Part shown: positions 39,339 to 48,146 of the stretch, one piece after another
Position numbering within the stretch: the stretch's first letter is position 1
Layout of the letters: each line of letters opens with the position of its first letter
Program-made: the position numbers and the translations under genes
Assembly: GCA_017609645.1 (NCBI GenBank)
Contig: JAFCDQ010000003.1
Location: 1 to 64,000, forward strand
Length of the DNA: 64,000 bases
From: Candidatus Woesearchaeota archaeon
GTDB taxonomy: Archaea > Nanobdellota > Nanobdellia > Woesearchaeales > ARS49
Direction: 5' to 3'
The notes under the pieces: generated by a model
What the model was told of the DNA's origin: nothing
Databases searched by the model: none
Seen by the model: the letters and a program-made list of their open reading frames with translations, nothing else

Positions 39339-40235
39339 ATGGAATATGATTTAATTATTATTGGTTCAGGTCCTGCTGGTCTTAGTGCAGCAGTCTATGC
39401 AGCTCGTTATTTGTTAAAGACTTTAGTTATTGGCACTTTGCCAGGCGGTTTAGCAAGTGAAGCTGTTGAAGTTTGCAATTTCTTGACATATGACAAAATT
39501 AAAGGTTTTGAATTAGCTCAAAAGATGACTGAGCATGTTAAAAGTTTGAATATTGAAATCAAGAATGAAAATGTTAGTGAAATCAAAAAAGACAAATTGT
39601 TTGAAGTGAAAACAAATTCTGGAACTTATAATGCTAAGAAAATTATTCTTGCTACAGGCACTAAAAGAAGAAAGCTTGGATTAGATAAAGAGCATGATTT
39701 AGCTGGTAAAGGAATCAGTTATTGCGCTACTTGTGATGCTGCTTTTTTTAAGGATAAGATAGTTGGCGTAGTTGGAGGCAGTAATTCTGCTTTGACAGCT
39801 GCTTTGTTGTTAGCTAGATTTGCTACTAAGGTTTTTATTATTTACAGGCAGGATAAGTTTTTCCGTGCAGAGCCTGCTTGGATTCAGCAAGTTGAAAAAA
39901 CTAAGAATATTGAATCTGTTTTTAACTCAAATGTTAAAGAACTTGTTGGCGAGAATAAATTAGACGCTGTGAAGCTTGATTCTGATAAAGAAATTAAGCT
40001 TGATGGTTTGTTTATAGAAATAGGTGCAGATCCTAGTTCTGCTCTTGCTGAGCAATTAGGTGTTAAACTTGATAGAGGTTATATTATAACAGATGAAGAA
40101 CAAAAAACTAATATTGACAGTGTGTTTGCTGCAGGTGATGTTTGCAAGAATGTGATGAAGCAGATTATTACTGCTGCTGCAGAAGGTGCTGTTGCCGCAA
40201 ATTCCGCTTTTACTGAAATCAAGAAGGAGGATTAA
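39339..40235 (+). CDS. trxB: Thioredoxin reductase-like NAD(P)/FAD oxidoreductase
   Basis: LIIIGSGPAGLSAAVYAAR, GISYCATCDAAFFKDKIVGVVGGSNSAL, VFAAGDVCK; ATG at 39339 chosen over the ORF-track start. Confidence 0.93.
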   Translation: MEYDLIIIGSGPAGLSAAVYAARYLLKTLVIGTLPGGLASEAVEVCNFLTYDKIKGFELAQKMTEHVKSLNIEIKNENVSEIKKDKLFEVKTNSGTYNAKKIILATGTKRRKLGLDKEHDLAGKGISYCATCDAAFFKDKIVGVVGGSNSALTAALLLARFATKVFIIYRQDKFFRAEPAWIQQVEKTKNIESVFNSNVKELVGENKLDAVKLDSDKEIKLDGLFIEIGADPSSALAEQLGVKLDRGYIITDEEQKTNIDSVFAAGDVCKNVMKQIITAAAEGAVAANSAFTEIKKED

Positions 40236-40238
40236 AGA

Positions 40239-41450
40239 ATGGTTTTTGAGAATATTAAGAAAAGATTAGGGCTTGTTGCTAAGGATTTGGATTTGTCTGA
40301 TAAAGAGTTAAATCTTTTGTTAAATCATAAAAGAGTAAGTTCTGCTGAATTAGATGTTAATGGTAAAAAATATAGTGCTTGGCGGATTGTTCATAATAAT
40401 TCTTTAGGCCCTGGCAAAGGTGGCATCAGATATCATCCAAATGTAAGTGAAGAAGAAGTTAAGGCTTTGTCTTTTTGGATGAGTTTAAAGAACAGCTTAG
40501 CTGGTTTGCCTTATGGCGGCGGTAAAGGAGGAATTAAAGTTAATCCTAAAGAGCTTGATGAAAAAGAAATTGAAACTTTAAGCAGAGCTTATGTTAAGGC
40601 TTTTAGTGATGTTCTTGGTCAAGATATTGATATTCCTGCTCCTGATGTTTATACTAATCCACAGATTATGGCTTTTATGCTTGATGAGTTTGAAAAAATT
40701 AAAGGCAAACACGAACCTGGAATGATTACTGGCAAGCCTATTGAACTGCAGGGCATTAAGCTTAGAGAAGATGCAACTTCTGCTGGTGGTTTTATTGTTT
40801 TGAAAGAATTGTTAAAAACAATCGGAAAGAGTAATGTTACTGTTGCTGTTCAGGGTTTTGGTAATGCAGGTATGTTTGTTGCTAAGATGTTATTTGCTGA
40901 AGGAAATAAAGTTGTTGCAGTCAGCGATAGCAAAGGGGGAATTTTTGATAATAAGGGTTTGAATGTTGATGAAGTTGTTAAAGTTAAGAAAGAAAAAAGA
41001 ACTGTTGTAGAGCATGTTAGTGAAAAGATTTCTAATGAACAATTGCTTGAGTTAGATGTTGATGTTCTTGTTCTTGCTGCTTTGGAAAATCAAATCACTG
41101 AAAAAAATGCTGATAATATTAAAGCTAAGTATGTTTTAGAATTAGCAAATGGTCCTGTTACCTTTGAAGCAGATCAAATATTGCACAAGAAAGATATTGT
41201 TGTTATTCCAGATATTTTGGCTAATTCTGGCGGTGTAACAGCAAGTTATTTTGAATGGTGTCAGAACAGAACAGGTAATATTCTTGATGAGAATTATTTA
41301 AAAGAAAAATTAGAATTTATGATGAAATCTGCTTTTAATAAAGTTTATGATCTTTTCAATAAGTCTGACTTTGACATGAGACAAGCAGCTTATATTATTG
41401 CAATCAAGAGAATCCTCAATGCAGAGAAGTTAAGAGGAAACTTGAATTAA
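40239..41450 (+). CDS. Glu/Leu/Phe/Val dehydrogenase family (glutamate dehydrogenase-like)
   Basis: GKGGIRYHPNVSEEEVKALSFWMSLKNSLAGLPYGGGKGGI, DIPAPDVYTNPQIMAFMLDEF, VAVQGFGNAGMFVAK. Confidence 0.93.
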   Translation: MVFENIKKRLGLVAKDLDLSDKELNLLLNHKRVSSAELDVNGKKYSAWRIVHNNSLGPGKGGIRYHPNVSEEEVKALSFWMSLKNSLAGLPYGGGKGGIKVNPKELDEKEIETLSRAYVKAFSDVLGQDIDIPAPDVYTNPQIMAFMLDEFEKIKGKHEPGMITGKPIELQGIKLREDATSAGGFIVLKELLKTIGKSNVTVAVQGFGNAGMFVAKMLFAEGNKVVAVSDSKGGIFDNKGLNVDEVVKVKKEKRTVVEHVSEKISNEQLLELDVDVLVLAALENQITEKNADNIKAKYVLELANGPVTFEADQILHKKDIVVIPDILANSGGVTASYFEWCQNRTGNILDENYLKEKLEFMMKSAFNKVYDLFNKSDFDMRQAAYIIAIKRILNAEKLRGNLN

Positions 41451-41873
41451 ATGGAATTCATGAAATTAGCAATAGAAGAAGCTAAGAAATCTTCTGAAGA
41501 TGTTGGTTGTGGTGTTGTTATTGTCAAAAATAATGAAGTGATTGCTAAAGCATTTAATTCTCAAAGAGATTCTTTTGATGCAAGTGCTCATTCTGAAATT
41601 AATGCTATTAAAGAAGCTGGCAAAAAGCTTAACAATAAAATTTTAGAAGATTGCACTGTTTACTGTACTTGTGAGCCTTGTATTATGTGTCTTTCTGCTT
41701 TTTCTTATGCTAAGATTAAGAAATTAGTTTATGGTCTGAACTTGAGAGATACTTATCCTGGCAATAGAATAATTGACATAAATATTGATGAATTTTTAGC
41801 TAAATCTCCTCATAAGTTTGAAGTTGTTAAGAATTTCATGGAACAAGATTGTAAAGAACTTCTAAAACGATAA
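41451..41873 (+). CDS. Nucleoside/nucleotide deaminase (CDA fold)
   Basis: SAHSEINAIKEAG (HxE) and CTCEPCIMCLSAF (PCxxC). Confidence 0.9.
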   Translation: MEFMKLAIEEAKKSSEDVGCGVVIVKNNEVIAKAFNSQRDSFDASAHSEINAIKEAGKKLNNKILEDCTVYCTCEPCIMCLSAFSYAKIKKLVYGLNLRDTYPGNRIIDINIDEFLAKSPHKFEVVKNFMEQDCKELLKR

Positions 41874-41904
41874 TTATTTATATCCTGCTTTCTTTAATAT
41901 TATT

Positions 41905-42366
41905 ATGCAAATAAGAAAAGCCAAGCTTGAAGATCTTAAAACTCTTCAAGATTTAAATGCTAAATTGTTTGAGAAAGAACACAAAGAGTATGATGAAACT
42001 TTAGATTCTAAATGGCCTTATAGCAAAGAAGGTAAAAAATATTTCACAGAAAGAATCCAAAAAGGCTGCACTTTATTAGCAATTTTAAATAATAAAATTG
42101 TTGGATATATGGCTGGTGGTTTGTCAAAACCTGAAGTTTTTAGAAAAATATCTCCTTTTGCTGAGTTAGAGACTATGTTTGTTCTTAAAGAAGCTAGAAA
42201 TTTAGGTATTGGCTCTAAATTCATTGAAGAATTCTTTTCTTGGTGTAAAAAGAAGAAAATCAAAAGAGTGAAGATTACTGCAACAGCTCAAAATGAAAAA
42301 GCAATAAATCTCTATAGGAAATATGGCTTTAAGGATTATGTTCTAATATTAGAGAAAGATATTTAA
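41905..42366 (+). CDS. GNAT N-acetyltransferase
   Basis: ELETMFVLKEARNLGIGSKFIEEFF...INLYRKYGFKDYVLILEKDI. Confidence 0.9.
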   Translation: MQIRKAKLEDLKTLQDLNAKLFEKEHKEYDETLDSKWPYSKEGKKYFTERIQKGCTLLAILNNKIVGYMAGGLSKPEVFRKISPFAELETMFVLKEARNLGIGSKFIEEFFSWCKKKKIKRVKITATAQNEKAINLYRKYGFKDYVLILEKDI

Positions 42367-42390
42367 GTAATTCAAAAACTTCTTTTATTC

Positions 42391-43950
42391 ATGGGGTTAG
42401 ATATTCATTGGTACATCACGCCAAAATGTAATTTGGATTGTAGTTATTGTTTTCAGCCTAATGATATTTCTTCTGCAACTGTTAATGATCTTAAGAGATT
42501 AGCTAAGCTTCTTGTTACCAATAAGGTAGATAAAGTTATTCTTGGTGGTGGAGAACCTTTGCTTGCTAAGGGTTTAGAGCAGGTTTTGAATATTTTTAAG
42601 GAAAATGAAGTTTATGTCAGCTTGCATACTAATGCTTTGCTGTTAGATGAGGAAAATATTGAAGAACTTTCTTATTTAGTTGATGATATTGCTATTCCTT
42701 TGGATAGTTTTAATAGAGATCATCAAAAGAGATTAAGAGGAGAAAAGTTCTTGCCTGTTTTTGATTTTATTGATGAAATCACTGATGTTATTCTTGAAAA
42801 TCAAATACGTCTTGGTTATCATACGGTTTTTACTTTAGTTAATGAGCATGATATTCCTCAGATTTATAATTTTATTAGTAAGAAGGATTTTGATTATTGG
42901 AGAATTTATGAGCTTAATTTATCTCAAGCGATTGAAAAATGGACAGGAAGCGAATTTGCTGACGAGAAAATCAAAGAATTAATATCACTTTCAGGCATTA
43001 AAAGAGGAACTCCTGATTCTTTGTATTCTAAATTTTTAAGAAAAAAAGCTCAAATGGCTGAGCATGAAGATAAGAGAATTCAGTTTATTAGTGAATTATT
43101 TTACAAATCTATTCATGTTTTTTTAGATAATTCTGGTGATATAGGAATGTATGATTGGTTTTCTAAAGGCAGAAGAACAAAGATGGGTAATATTTTTGAA
43201 GAAAATCTTGAAGATATTGAGATGAAAATTAAATTAGCGCGCAGGAAAGAATGGGGTGCATTTAATCCAGGAAATTCTATTTTTGCCGAGTTTGAATCAT
43301 CTAAAGGTGTTTCTTTTTTTGTAACAAGAGGAACGCCATTAGAATATGCTGATAAAAGAGCTGCCGCTTTGGATAATTTTATTGAAATTGCTAGACAAAA
43401 AAAGCCTGAATTAATTGAAATTCTTATTTCAGCAGGTGGTTCTTATGAAAAGATTGCTGAACAAATTCTTAATCTAGCAGAGCCTGATGTTAGAAAAGAA
43501 TTTGCTAAAATTCATTTTCAAGAAAAAACTGATGAAAAGGACTTTTTTAAGAAATTTAGTTATTCATTGTTAGGATGTATAAGAGAATTAAATCTTAAAG
43601 AAGAAGGCAAAGAAGTATTTTATAACGCTATGGCTGAATTTGAATATATTGCTGCTAAAGAAATAGCTGATTTCTTTTTATTAGGAAAAGAATTTGCAGA
43701 TATTGCTATAACTGCTTTTGTTGAAAGTAAGTTTGAAGAATTGTCTGAGGGTAAGGAAACTTTTCCTCTTAGTTTTCTTTATGGTTATTTGGCATTAGGT
43801 CCTGGTTTGGATAATCCTGTTGGTCAAAAAATCGGCAAATTGTATCATAAGGAATTAATTAAAAGAGGTGATAAAGAGAAAGCTGATTTTATTGCTTATG
43901 AACTGAAAAAGCCTATAAAAGGACTTTATTGTGATCAGTTTGAGCATTAG
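42391..43950 (+). CDS. Radical SAM protein with long helical C-terminal extension
   Basis: WYITPKCNLDCSYCFQ (CxxxCxxC), VILGGGEPLLAKG. Confidence 0.88.
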   Translation: MGLDIHWYITPKCNLDCSYCFQPNDISSATVNDLKRLAKLLVTNKVDKVILGGGEPLLAKGLEQVLNIFKENEVYVSLHTNALLLDEENIEELSYLVDDIAIPLDSFNRDHQKRLRGEKFLPVFDFIDEITDVILENQIRLGYHTVFTLVNEHDIPQIYNFISKKDFDYWRIYELNLSQAIEKWTGSEFADEKIKELISLSGIKRGTPDSLYSKFLRKKAQMAEHEDKRIQFISELFYKSIHVFLDNSGDIGMYDWFSKGRRTKMGNIFEENLEDIEMKIKLARRKEWGAFNPGNSIFAEFESSKGVSFFVTRGTPLEYADKRAAALDNFIEIARQKKPELIEILISAGGSYEKIAEQILNLAEPDVRKEFAKIHFQEKTDEKDFFKKFSYSLLGCIRELNLKEEGKEVFYNAMAEFEYIAAKEIADFFLLGKEFADIAITAFVESKFEELSEGKETFPLSFLYGYLALGPGLDNPVGQKIGKLYHKELIKRGDKEKADFIAYELKKPIKGLYCDQFEH

Positions 43951-43993
43951 CTTTAAATACATCTTTATCTTAAATTCTTAAAAAGGTGATACT

Positions 43994-44200
43994 ATGAGAA
44001 AAATATTGTATTTGTTAGCTACTTTGTTAATGAGCACTATTGTTTGGGCTAATATGATGGACTTCACAGGAGGATATGGTGTTGCGCATAAGTCAGGCAA
44101 AGGATGTATAATTGGCTTATTGACTTTTGTTGTTGGTGCATTCATATTTTCAGTAATATTCTGGCTGACGCACAAGTGGCTTGTTAAGAAGAAAAGATAA
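43994..44200 (+). CDS. Small membrane protein (68 aa)
   Basis: Two hydrophobic helices, first resembles a signal peptide. Confidence 0.6.
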   Translation: MRKILYLLATLLMSTIVWANMMDFTGGYGVAHKSGKGCIIGLLTFVVGAFIFSVIFWLTHKWLVKKKR

Positions 44201-44201
44201 C

Positions 44202-44540
44202 TCAAATCAAAGGAACTTTGTTTAATACTAGCTGCCAGAATAAAGATAGTAAAAATATTGCTGCAGGGATTAGATAAGTTCCTAACTTTGCTATTTTTTT
44301 ATTTATTCTCAGACCTAGCTTTGAAAGATAATAAGGATGAAATTTTATGTGTTTATTGCCTTTGAATTGTATTTTTGTTAAGAAGCAATCTCCTAAAACA
44401 AATATTTGAAAATAATACAAGCCTACAAATAATAGAATTAATCCCCATTTAAACAAGAATGGAGATAAGTAAATCATTATTATCAGTAATAAATGCAGCC
44501 AGAATATTGTTCCGAACTCTTTTATTTGTTGTTTGTCCAT
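44202..44540 (-). CDS. Membrane protein (112 aa)
   Basis: Three hydrophobic segments. Confidence 0.6.
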   Translation of the reverse strand: MDKQQIKEFGTIFWLHLLLIIMIYLSPFLFKWGLILLFVGLYYFQIFVLGDCFLTKIQFKGNKHIKFHPYYLSKLGLRINKKIAKLGTYLIPAAIFLLSLFWQLVLNKVPLI

Positions 44541-44577
44541 GATATTAAAAAAAAGAAAAAATAATTTAAAAATGTTT

Positions 44578-44889
44578 TTATTTTTTCATTGACCAGCTTA
44601 ATATTGCTGAAAATACCCATCCAAATACATAGCCACAGACGAATGTTACTATTACTAATAATATTGCATTTGTTAGAGCAAATGGTTGTATTGTGAAGGT
44701 CATTTTTACCATTGATATTCCTAATATCCAGTCACAGAATTTCTGCATTCCCTTTGGTATGATTGCAACAAGTAGTGCCCAGATTGCATGTCCTAATGCG
44801 AATAACAGTCCTAATGCTAATCCTACTTTGCAATTTATGCTTTTGCAGCATTTAGATTTAGCAGCTTTCCTCTTTCTTTTTTTAGCCAT
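44578..44889 (-). CDS. Membrane protein (103 aa)
   Basis: Basic Lys/Cys N-terminus then two hydrophobic helices; SD GAGGTG upstream on minus strand. Confidence 0.65.
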   Translation of the reverse strand: MAKKRKRKAAKSKCCKSINCKVGLALGLLFALGHAIWALLVAIIPKGMQKFCDWILGISMVKMTFTIQPFALTNAILLVIVTFVCGYVFGWVFSAILSWSMKK

Positions 44890-44959
44890 TAAATATCACC
44901 TCTTTCAAAGCTATTTATATGGTTAATATTTATAAATCTTGCTTCATTTTTTGATTAAA

Positions 44960-45163
44960 ATGGAATGTAAAAAAGCTGAGAATTTGAAGAACTGCAAATG
45001 CACTTATCCTGACTGCCCTAAAAAGGGCTTGTGTTGCGAATGTTTAGCTTATCATTTGAAAAACAGAGAACTGCCTGCTTGTTGTTTTGACAAAACTACT
45101 GAAAAATCTTATGATAGAAGTTTTGAAAAATTCACAGAATTAGTTAGCAAAGGCAGGATTTGA
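44960..45163 (+). CDS. DUF6485-like Cys-rich protein
   Basis: MECKKAENLKNCKCTYPDCPKKGLCCECLAYHLKNRELPACCF. Confidence 0.75.
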   Translation: MECKKAENLKNCKCTYPDCPKKGLCCECLAYHLKNRELPACCFDKTTEKSYDRSFEKFTELVSKGRI

Positions 45164-45232
45164 TTGTTATTACTTTTGAATCATTACTAAACAAAAGTTT
45201 TATATAGTAAACTTCTAAAATTTCAGAAGAAA

Positions 45233-46552
45233 ATGAAATATTCTTTAGATGAAAATGGAGATTTAATAGAAAATCCAGAAAGTTTAACAGATAAATTAAA
45301 ATTAGAAGCTCCTGAACTGGCAGACAAATTAGAAGGAATCTGGCAGTGGAAGCAGAATTTTAATGCTTACAAATTTTTTCTTTATCATTTTCCTGCTGAA
45401 CAAGAGTTAGATCTTGAAGAAAAAAAGGGTTGGGAGAATTATATTGAATCGATTGACGCCCAAATAGGTTTAAAAAATGCTTTAGAAGGTATAGAGCTTT
45501 TGAAAAACTCGAAAATGGACATAACCAACGATAAAGTTATAGTGGTTCGTTCTGATCGTCCTTTCTTTGATACTATACTAAAAAAAGGAGAGAAAATTGG
45601 TGAAGCAGAAGGTTGGGTTGGTTTAGTCGATTCTTATGGTATAACTGATATTGAAGGTGCTGAGTTTTGTTCTCATGATGGAAAAGTATATAAAAGATTT
45701 ATTCTGAGAAATGCTAGAAAATTATCAGAAGAAGAACTTCAAGGATGGGCTTTTAATAACCTGGAATTTGCTATGAATCATCATTTCACCGAAGGCATTG
45801 ATAATTTTATAAAAAAAATGGCTATATCTTCTTTAGGTAATGAAACAATTCAGATTTATGATAAATATCCTAATATTGATCATTGTATTCTAAAACATGA
45901 GCTTAAAGAAGATGAAAAACAAGTTGCTCACATCTCTTATGAAGAAGCCGAATATATTGATATTCTGCCTTTTTATGGTTCTAAACAAATTCCTCATTCA
46001 CAATTAATTTTGATTAAAACATATCCTGATGATAATTCAAAAGATAACATTGTTTTTATGGGTGCTGATGAAAGAAAAATTTCTGAAATATATGCAGAAC
46101 TGCAAGAGATTTTTGAGAATAAGATTAATGAGCAATTTAATGAAAATCTTGGAATAACAGATTCTCATCTATATGTGGCGAAGTTTGTAAAGAATTTTAT
46201 TACACCTGAACAAAAGAAAAAAATTGAAAATGCTCCTTTAAAAGATGTTAATAAATGGTGTAAAAAATTTATTGATGAACAAGGTTTGGAAATTACTGAT
46301 AAAACTCTGATTGGAGTTCAGGGATGGCATAAGAGTTCTATTGATGAAAAAGCAAGCTTTGAATTGTTTGACTTATTTGGGGAGATTCTTGTTCCTAAAG
46401 GTTATAAAAAAACAGAAATTTGTTTGTCATATGGTTGGAATGCACATTGTCAAGGTAGATTAAGTATAAATACTACTTTCGATTTTGGAAAGGGTAGTGG
46501 TTCTTTATATGCTGGAGAATTAATTATTGTTAAGAATTCTAACTTATTGTAA
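45233..46552 (+). CDS. Hypothetical protein (439 aa)
   Basis: Long ORF with TTTATATAG promoter upstream. Confidence 0.65.
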   Translation: MKYSLDENGDLIENPESLTDKLKLEAPELADKLEGIWQWKQNFNAYKFFLYHFPAEQELDLEEKKGWENYIESIDAQIGLKNALEGIELLKNSKMDITNDKVIVVRSDRPFFDTILKKGEKIGEAEGWVGLVDSYGITDIEGAEFCSHDGKVYKRFILRNARKLSEEELQGWAFNNLEFAMNHHFTEGIDNFIKKMAISSLGNETIQIYDKYPNIDHCILKHELKEDEKQVAHISYEEAEYIDILPFYGSKQIPHSQLILIKTYPDDNSKDNIVFMGADERKISEIYAELQEIFENKINEQFNENLGITDSHLYVAKFVKNFITPEQKKKIENAPLKDVNKWCKKFIDEQGLEITDKTLIGVQGWHKSSIDEKASFELFDLFGEILVPKGYKKTEICLSYGWNAHCQGRLSINTTFDFGKGSGSLYAGELIIVKNSNLL

Positions 46553-46656
46553 TTAATTTAAAATAAAGGCGCCTTCCAAAAATAAAGTTTTACTATTTTT
46601 TGAGTGTCTGCTTTCATACAGCAAGGATTAAATAGTCTTTTATATTTCTTTCGTTA

Positions 46657-46983
46657 ATGTCATTAACAACAAAAGAACTTATTGAACTTGTTATGAAGCA
46701 AGCTAAAGAAAAAGGTTTTGGTGTAAAGCCTGAAGAAGTTAATGTTGCAGAAAAGATTGCTCTCATTCATACAGAGATTTCTGAAGCTTTTGAGGCTTAT
46801 AGAAAGAAGAATATTGATGGCAAAGATAGTTTTAAAGAAGAGCTTGGAGATGCTATCCAGAGAATTCTTCATTTGTGCGGGATATTTGATATTGATATTG
46901 AACAAGAAATTCTAAAGAAAATTGAAGCAAATAAAGATAGAGAATGGGATTGGAAGAATATGAATGAGAACAATAAAATTTAA
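46657..46983 (+). CDS. MazG-like nucleotide pyrophosphohydrolase
   Basis: EKIALIHTEISEAFEAYRK...FKEELGDAIQRILHLCG. Confidence 0.82.
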   Translation: MSLTTKELIELVMKQAKEKGFGVKPEEVNVAEKIALIHTEISEAFEAYRKKNIDGKDSFKEELGDAIQRILHLCGIFDIDIEQEILKKIEANKDREWDWKNMNENNKI

Positions 46984-47013
46984 AAAGATTAAAATTTTCT
47001 TATATATTCTGAT

Positions 47014-47337
47014 ATGAAGGAAACTCGCGCAGGTAAGTATGGAAGAAACCTGGCGGTTTGGATTCATTATACGATTAATTCTTTGCCAAAATATAAAAGA
47101 GCTGATTATACGAAAAGATTTGTTGAAGAACTAACTAATTATTGTTTTGATCCTAGAAAAAAGGGCGAGATTAGGAATCAAGGTTGTGTTCTTGAATTAT
47201 CTGACATAGTGGACTGCGATATTAAGAATCCAGGAGATTTAGCTAAGCTTGTGAAAGAAGGTGTGCATTTAATGTACCAAAAACAAACAGCTGCCAAGGT
47301 TATCAAAGCATTATTAGAGAATATTACCAAAATTTAA
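47014..47337 (+). CDS. Hypothetical protein (107 aa)
   Basis: Complete ORF, start 31 nt after the MazG stop. Confidence 0.55.
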   Translation: MKETRAGKYGRNLAVWIHYTINSLPKYKRADYTKRFVEELTNYCFDPRKKGEIRNQGCVLELSDIVDCDIKNPGDLAKLVKEGVHLMYQKQTAAKVIKALLENITKI

Positions 47338-47365
47338 ATATCATGTATGCTTAATTTAAAATTAT

Positions 47366-48013
47366 ATGATTAAAGCGGTGATATTTGACATGGATGGGGT
47401 TATTATTAATAGCACTGAATTAGATTATCAAGCGTGGAAGCAATTATTTGCTGATTATAATTTAGAACTAAGTTTTGATAAATATAAAAGTCTGCTAGGA
47501 ATGAAAGGCACAGAGATAATTGATAAATATATTCCTTCTGTGGATAAAAAAGATCTTCTTGCAGTGCAGAATAAAAAAGAAAATTATCTTATTGAATCCA
47601 TCCAGGAAAAAGGAATTAAAGCAATTAACAATGTGATTCCTTTTATTAAATTAATAAAAGAAAAATATCCTTTGGCTATTGCTACTTCTGCTCCAAGAAA
47701 TAAGCTTGATGCAGTTCTGAAATGTTTAGACATTACCAAATACTTCAAAGTCATTATCACTGCTGATTTAGTTAATAAAGGAAAGCCTAATCCAGAAATA
47801 TTTCTAAAAGCTGCTAAAGAATTAAATTTTCTGCCTGAAGAATGTGTTGTTTTTGAGGATGCGCCTAAGGGCGTGGCTGCTGCTAAAAATGGGAGTATGG
47901 CTTGTATTGCCATAACAACAACTCATGATAAAGAAGACCTGGAAAACGCTGATTTGATCATAAATGACTTCTCAGAAAGTGATAAAATAGATGGCTTCTT
48001 ACTCACCCAGTAG
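47366..48013 (+). CDS. HAD-superfamily hydrolase (beta-phosphoglucomutase-like)
   Basis: VIFDMDGVIINSTELDYQAWKQLF, IATSAPRNKLDAVL, KGKPNPEIFLKAAKEL, VVFEDAPKGVAAA. Confidence 0.92.
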   Translation: MIKAVIFDMDGVIINSTELDYQAWKQLFADYNLELSFDKYKSLLGMKGTEIIDKYIPSVDKKDLLAVQNKKENYLIESIQEKGIKAINNVIPFIKLIKEKYPLAIATSAPRNKLDAVLKCLDITKYFKVIITADLVNKGKPNPEIFLKAAKELNFLPEECVVFEDAPKGVAAAKNGSMACIAITTTHDKEDLENADLIINDFSESDKIDGFLLTQ

Positions 48014-48083
48014 TAGTGAGAAAAAGCAAACATTTATATACTAGTTATGATATTAATATAGTATAGCATTGACAGATCGAGAG

Positions 48084-48129
48084 AGCACTTGCTCATTATG
48101 AACATTTTGCTTTTTCTTTGAGAAGTGCT
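48084..48129 (+). promoter_or_regulatory. Structured 5' leader (AGCACTT...AAGTGCT stem) of the DEAD-box helicase gene
   Basis: Promoter TTTATATA at ~48031 gives an ~85-90 nt leader; 7-bp stem extended by CTC/GAG after one bulge. Confidence 0.45.
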
Positions 48130-48146
48130 AAACGAGGTAGAAACGA

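Noticed and set aside
46566-46575. Perfect palindrome AAGGCGCCTT after the 439-aa gene
   Set aside because: Only 10 bp with no loop and no T-tract; could be chance
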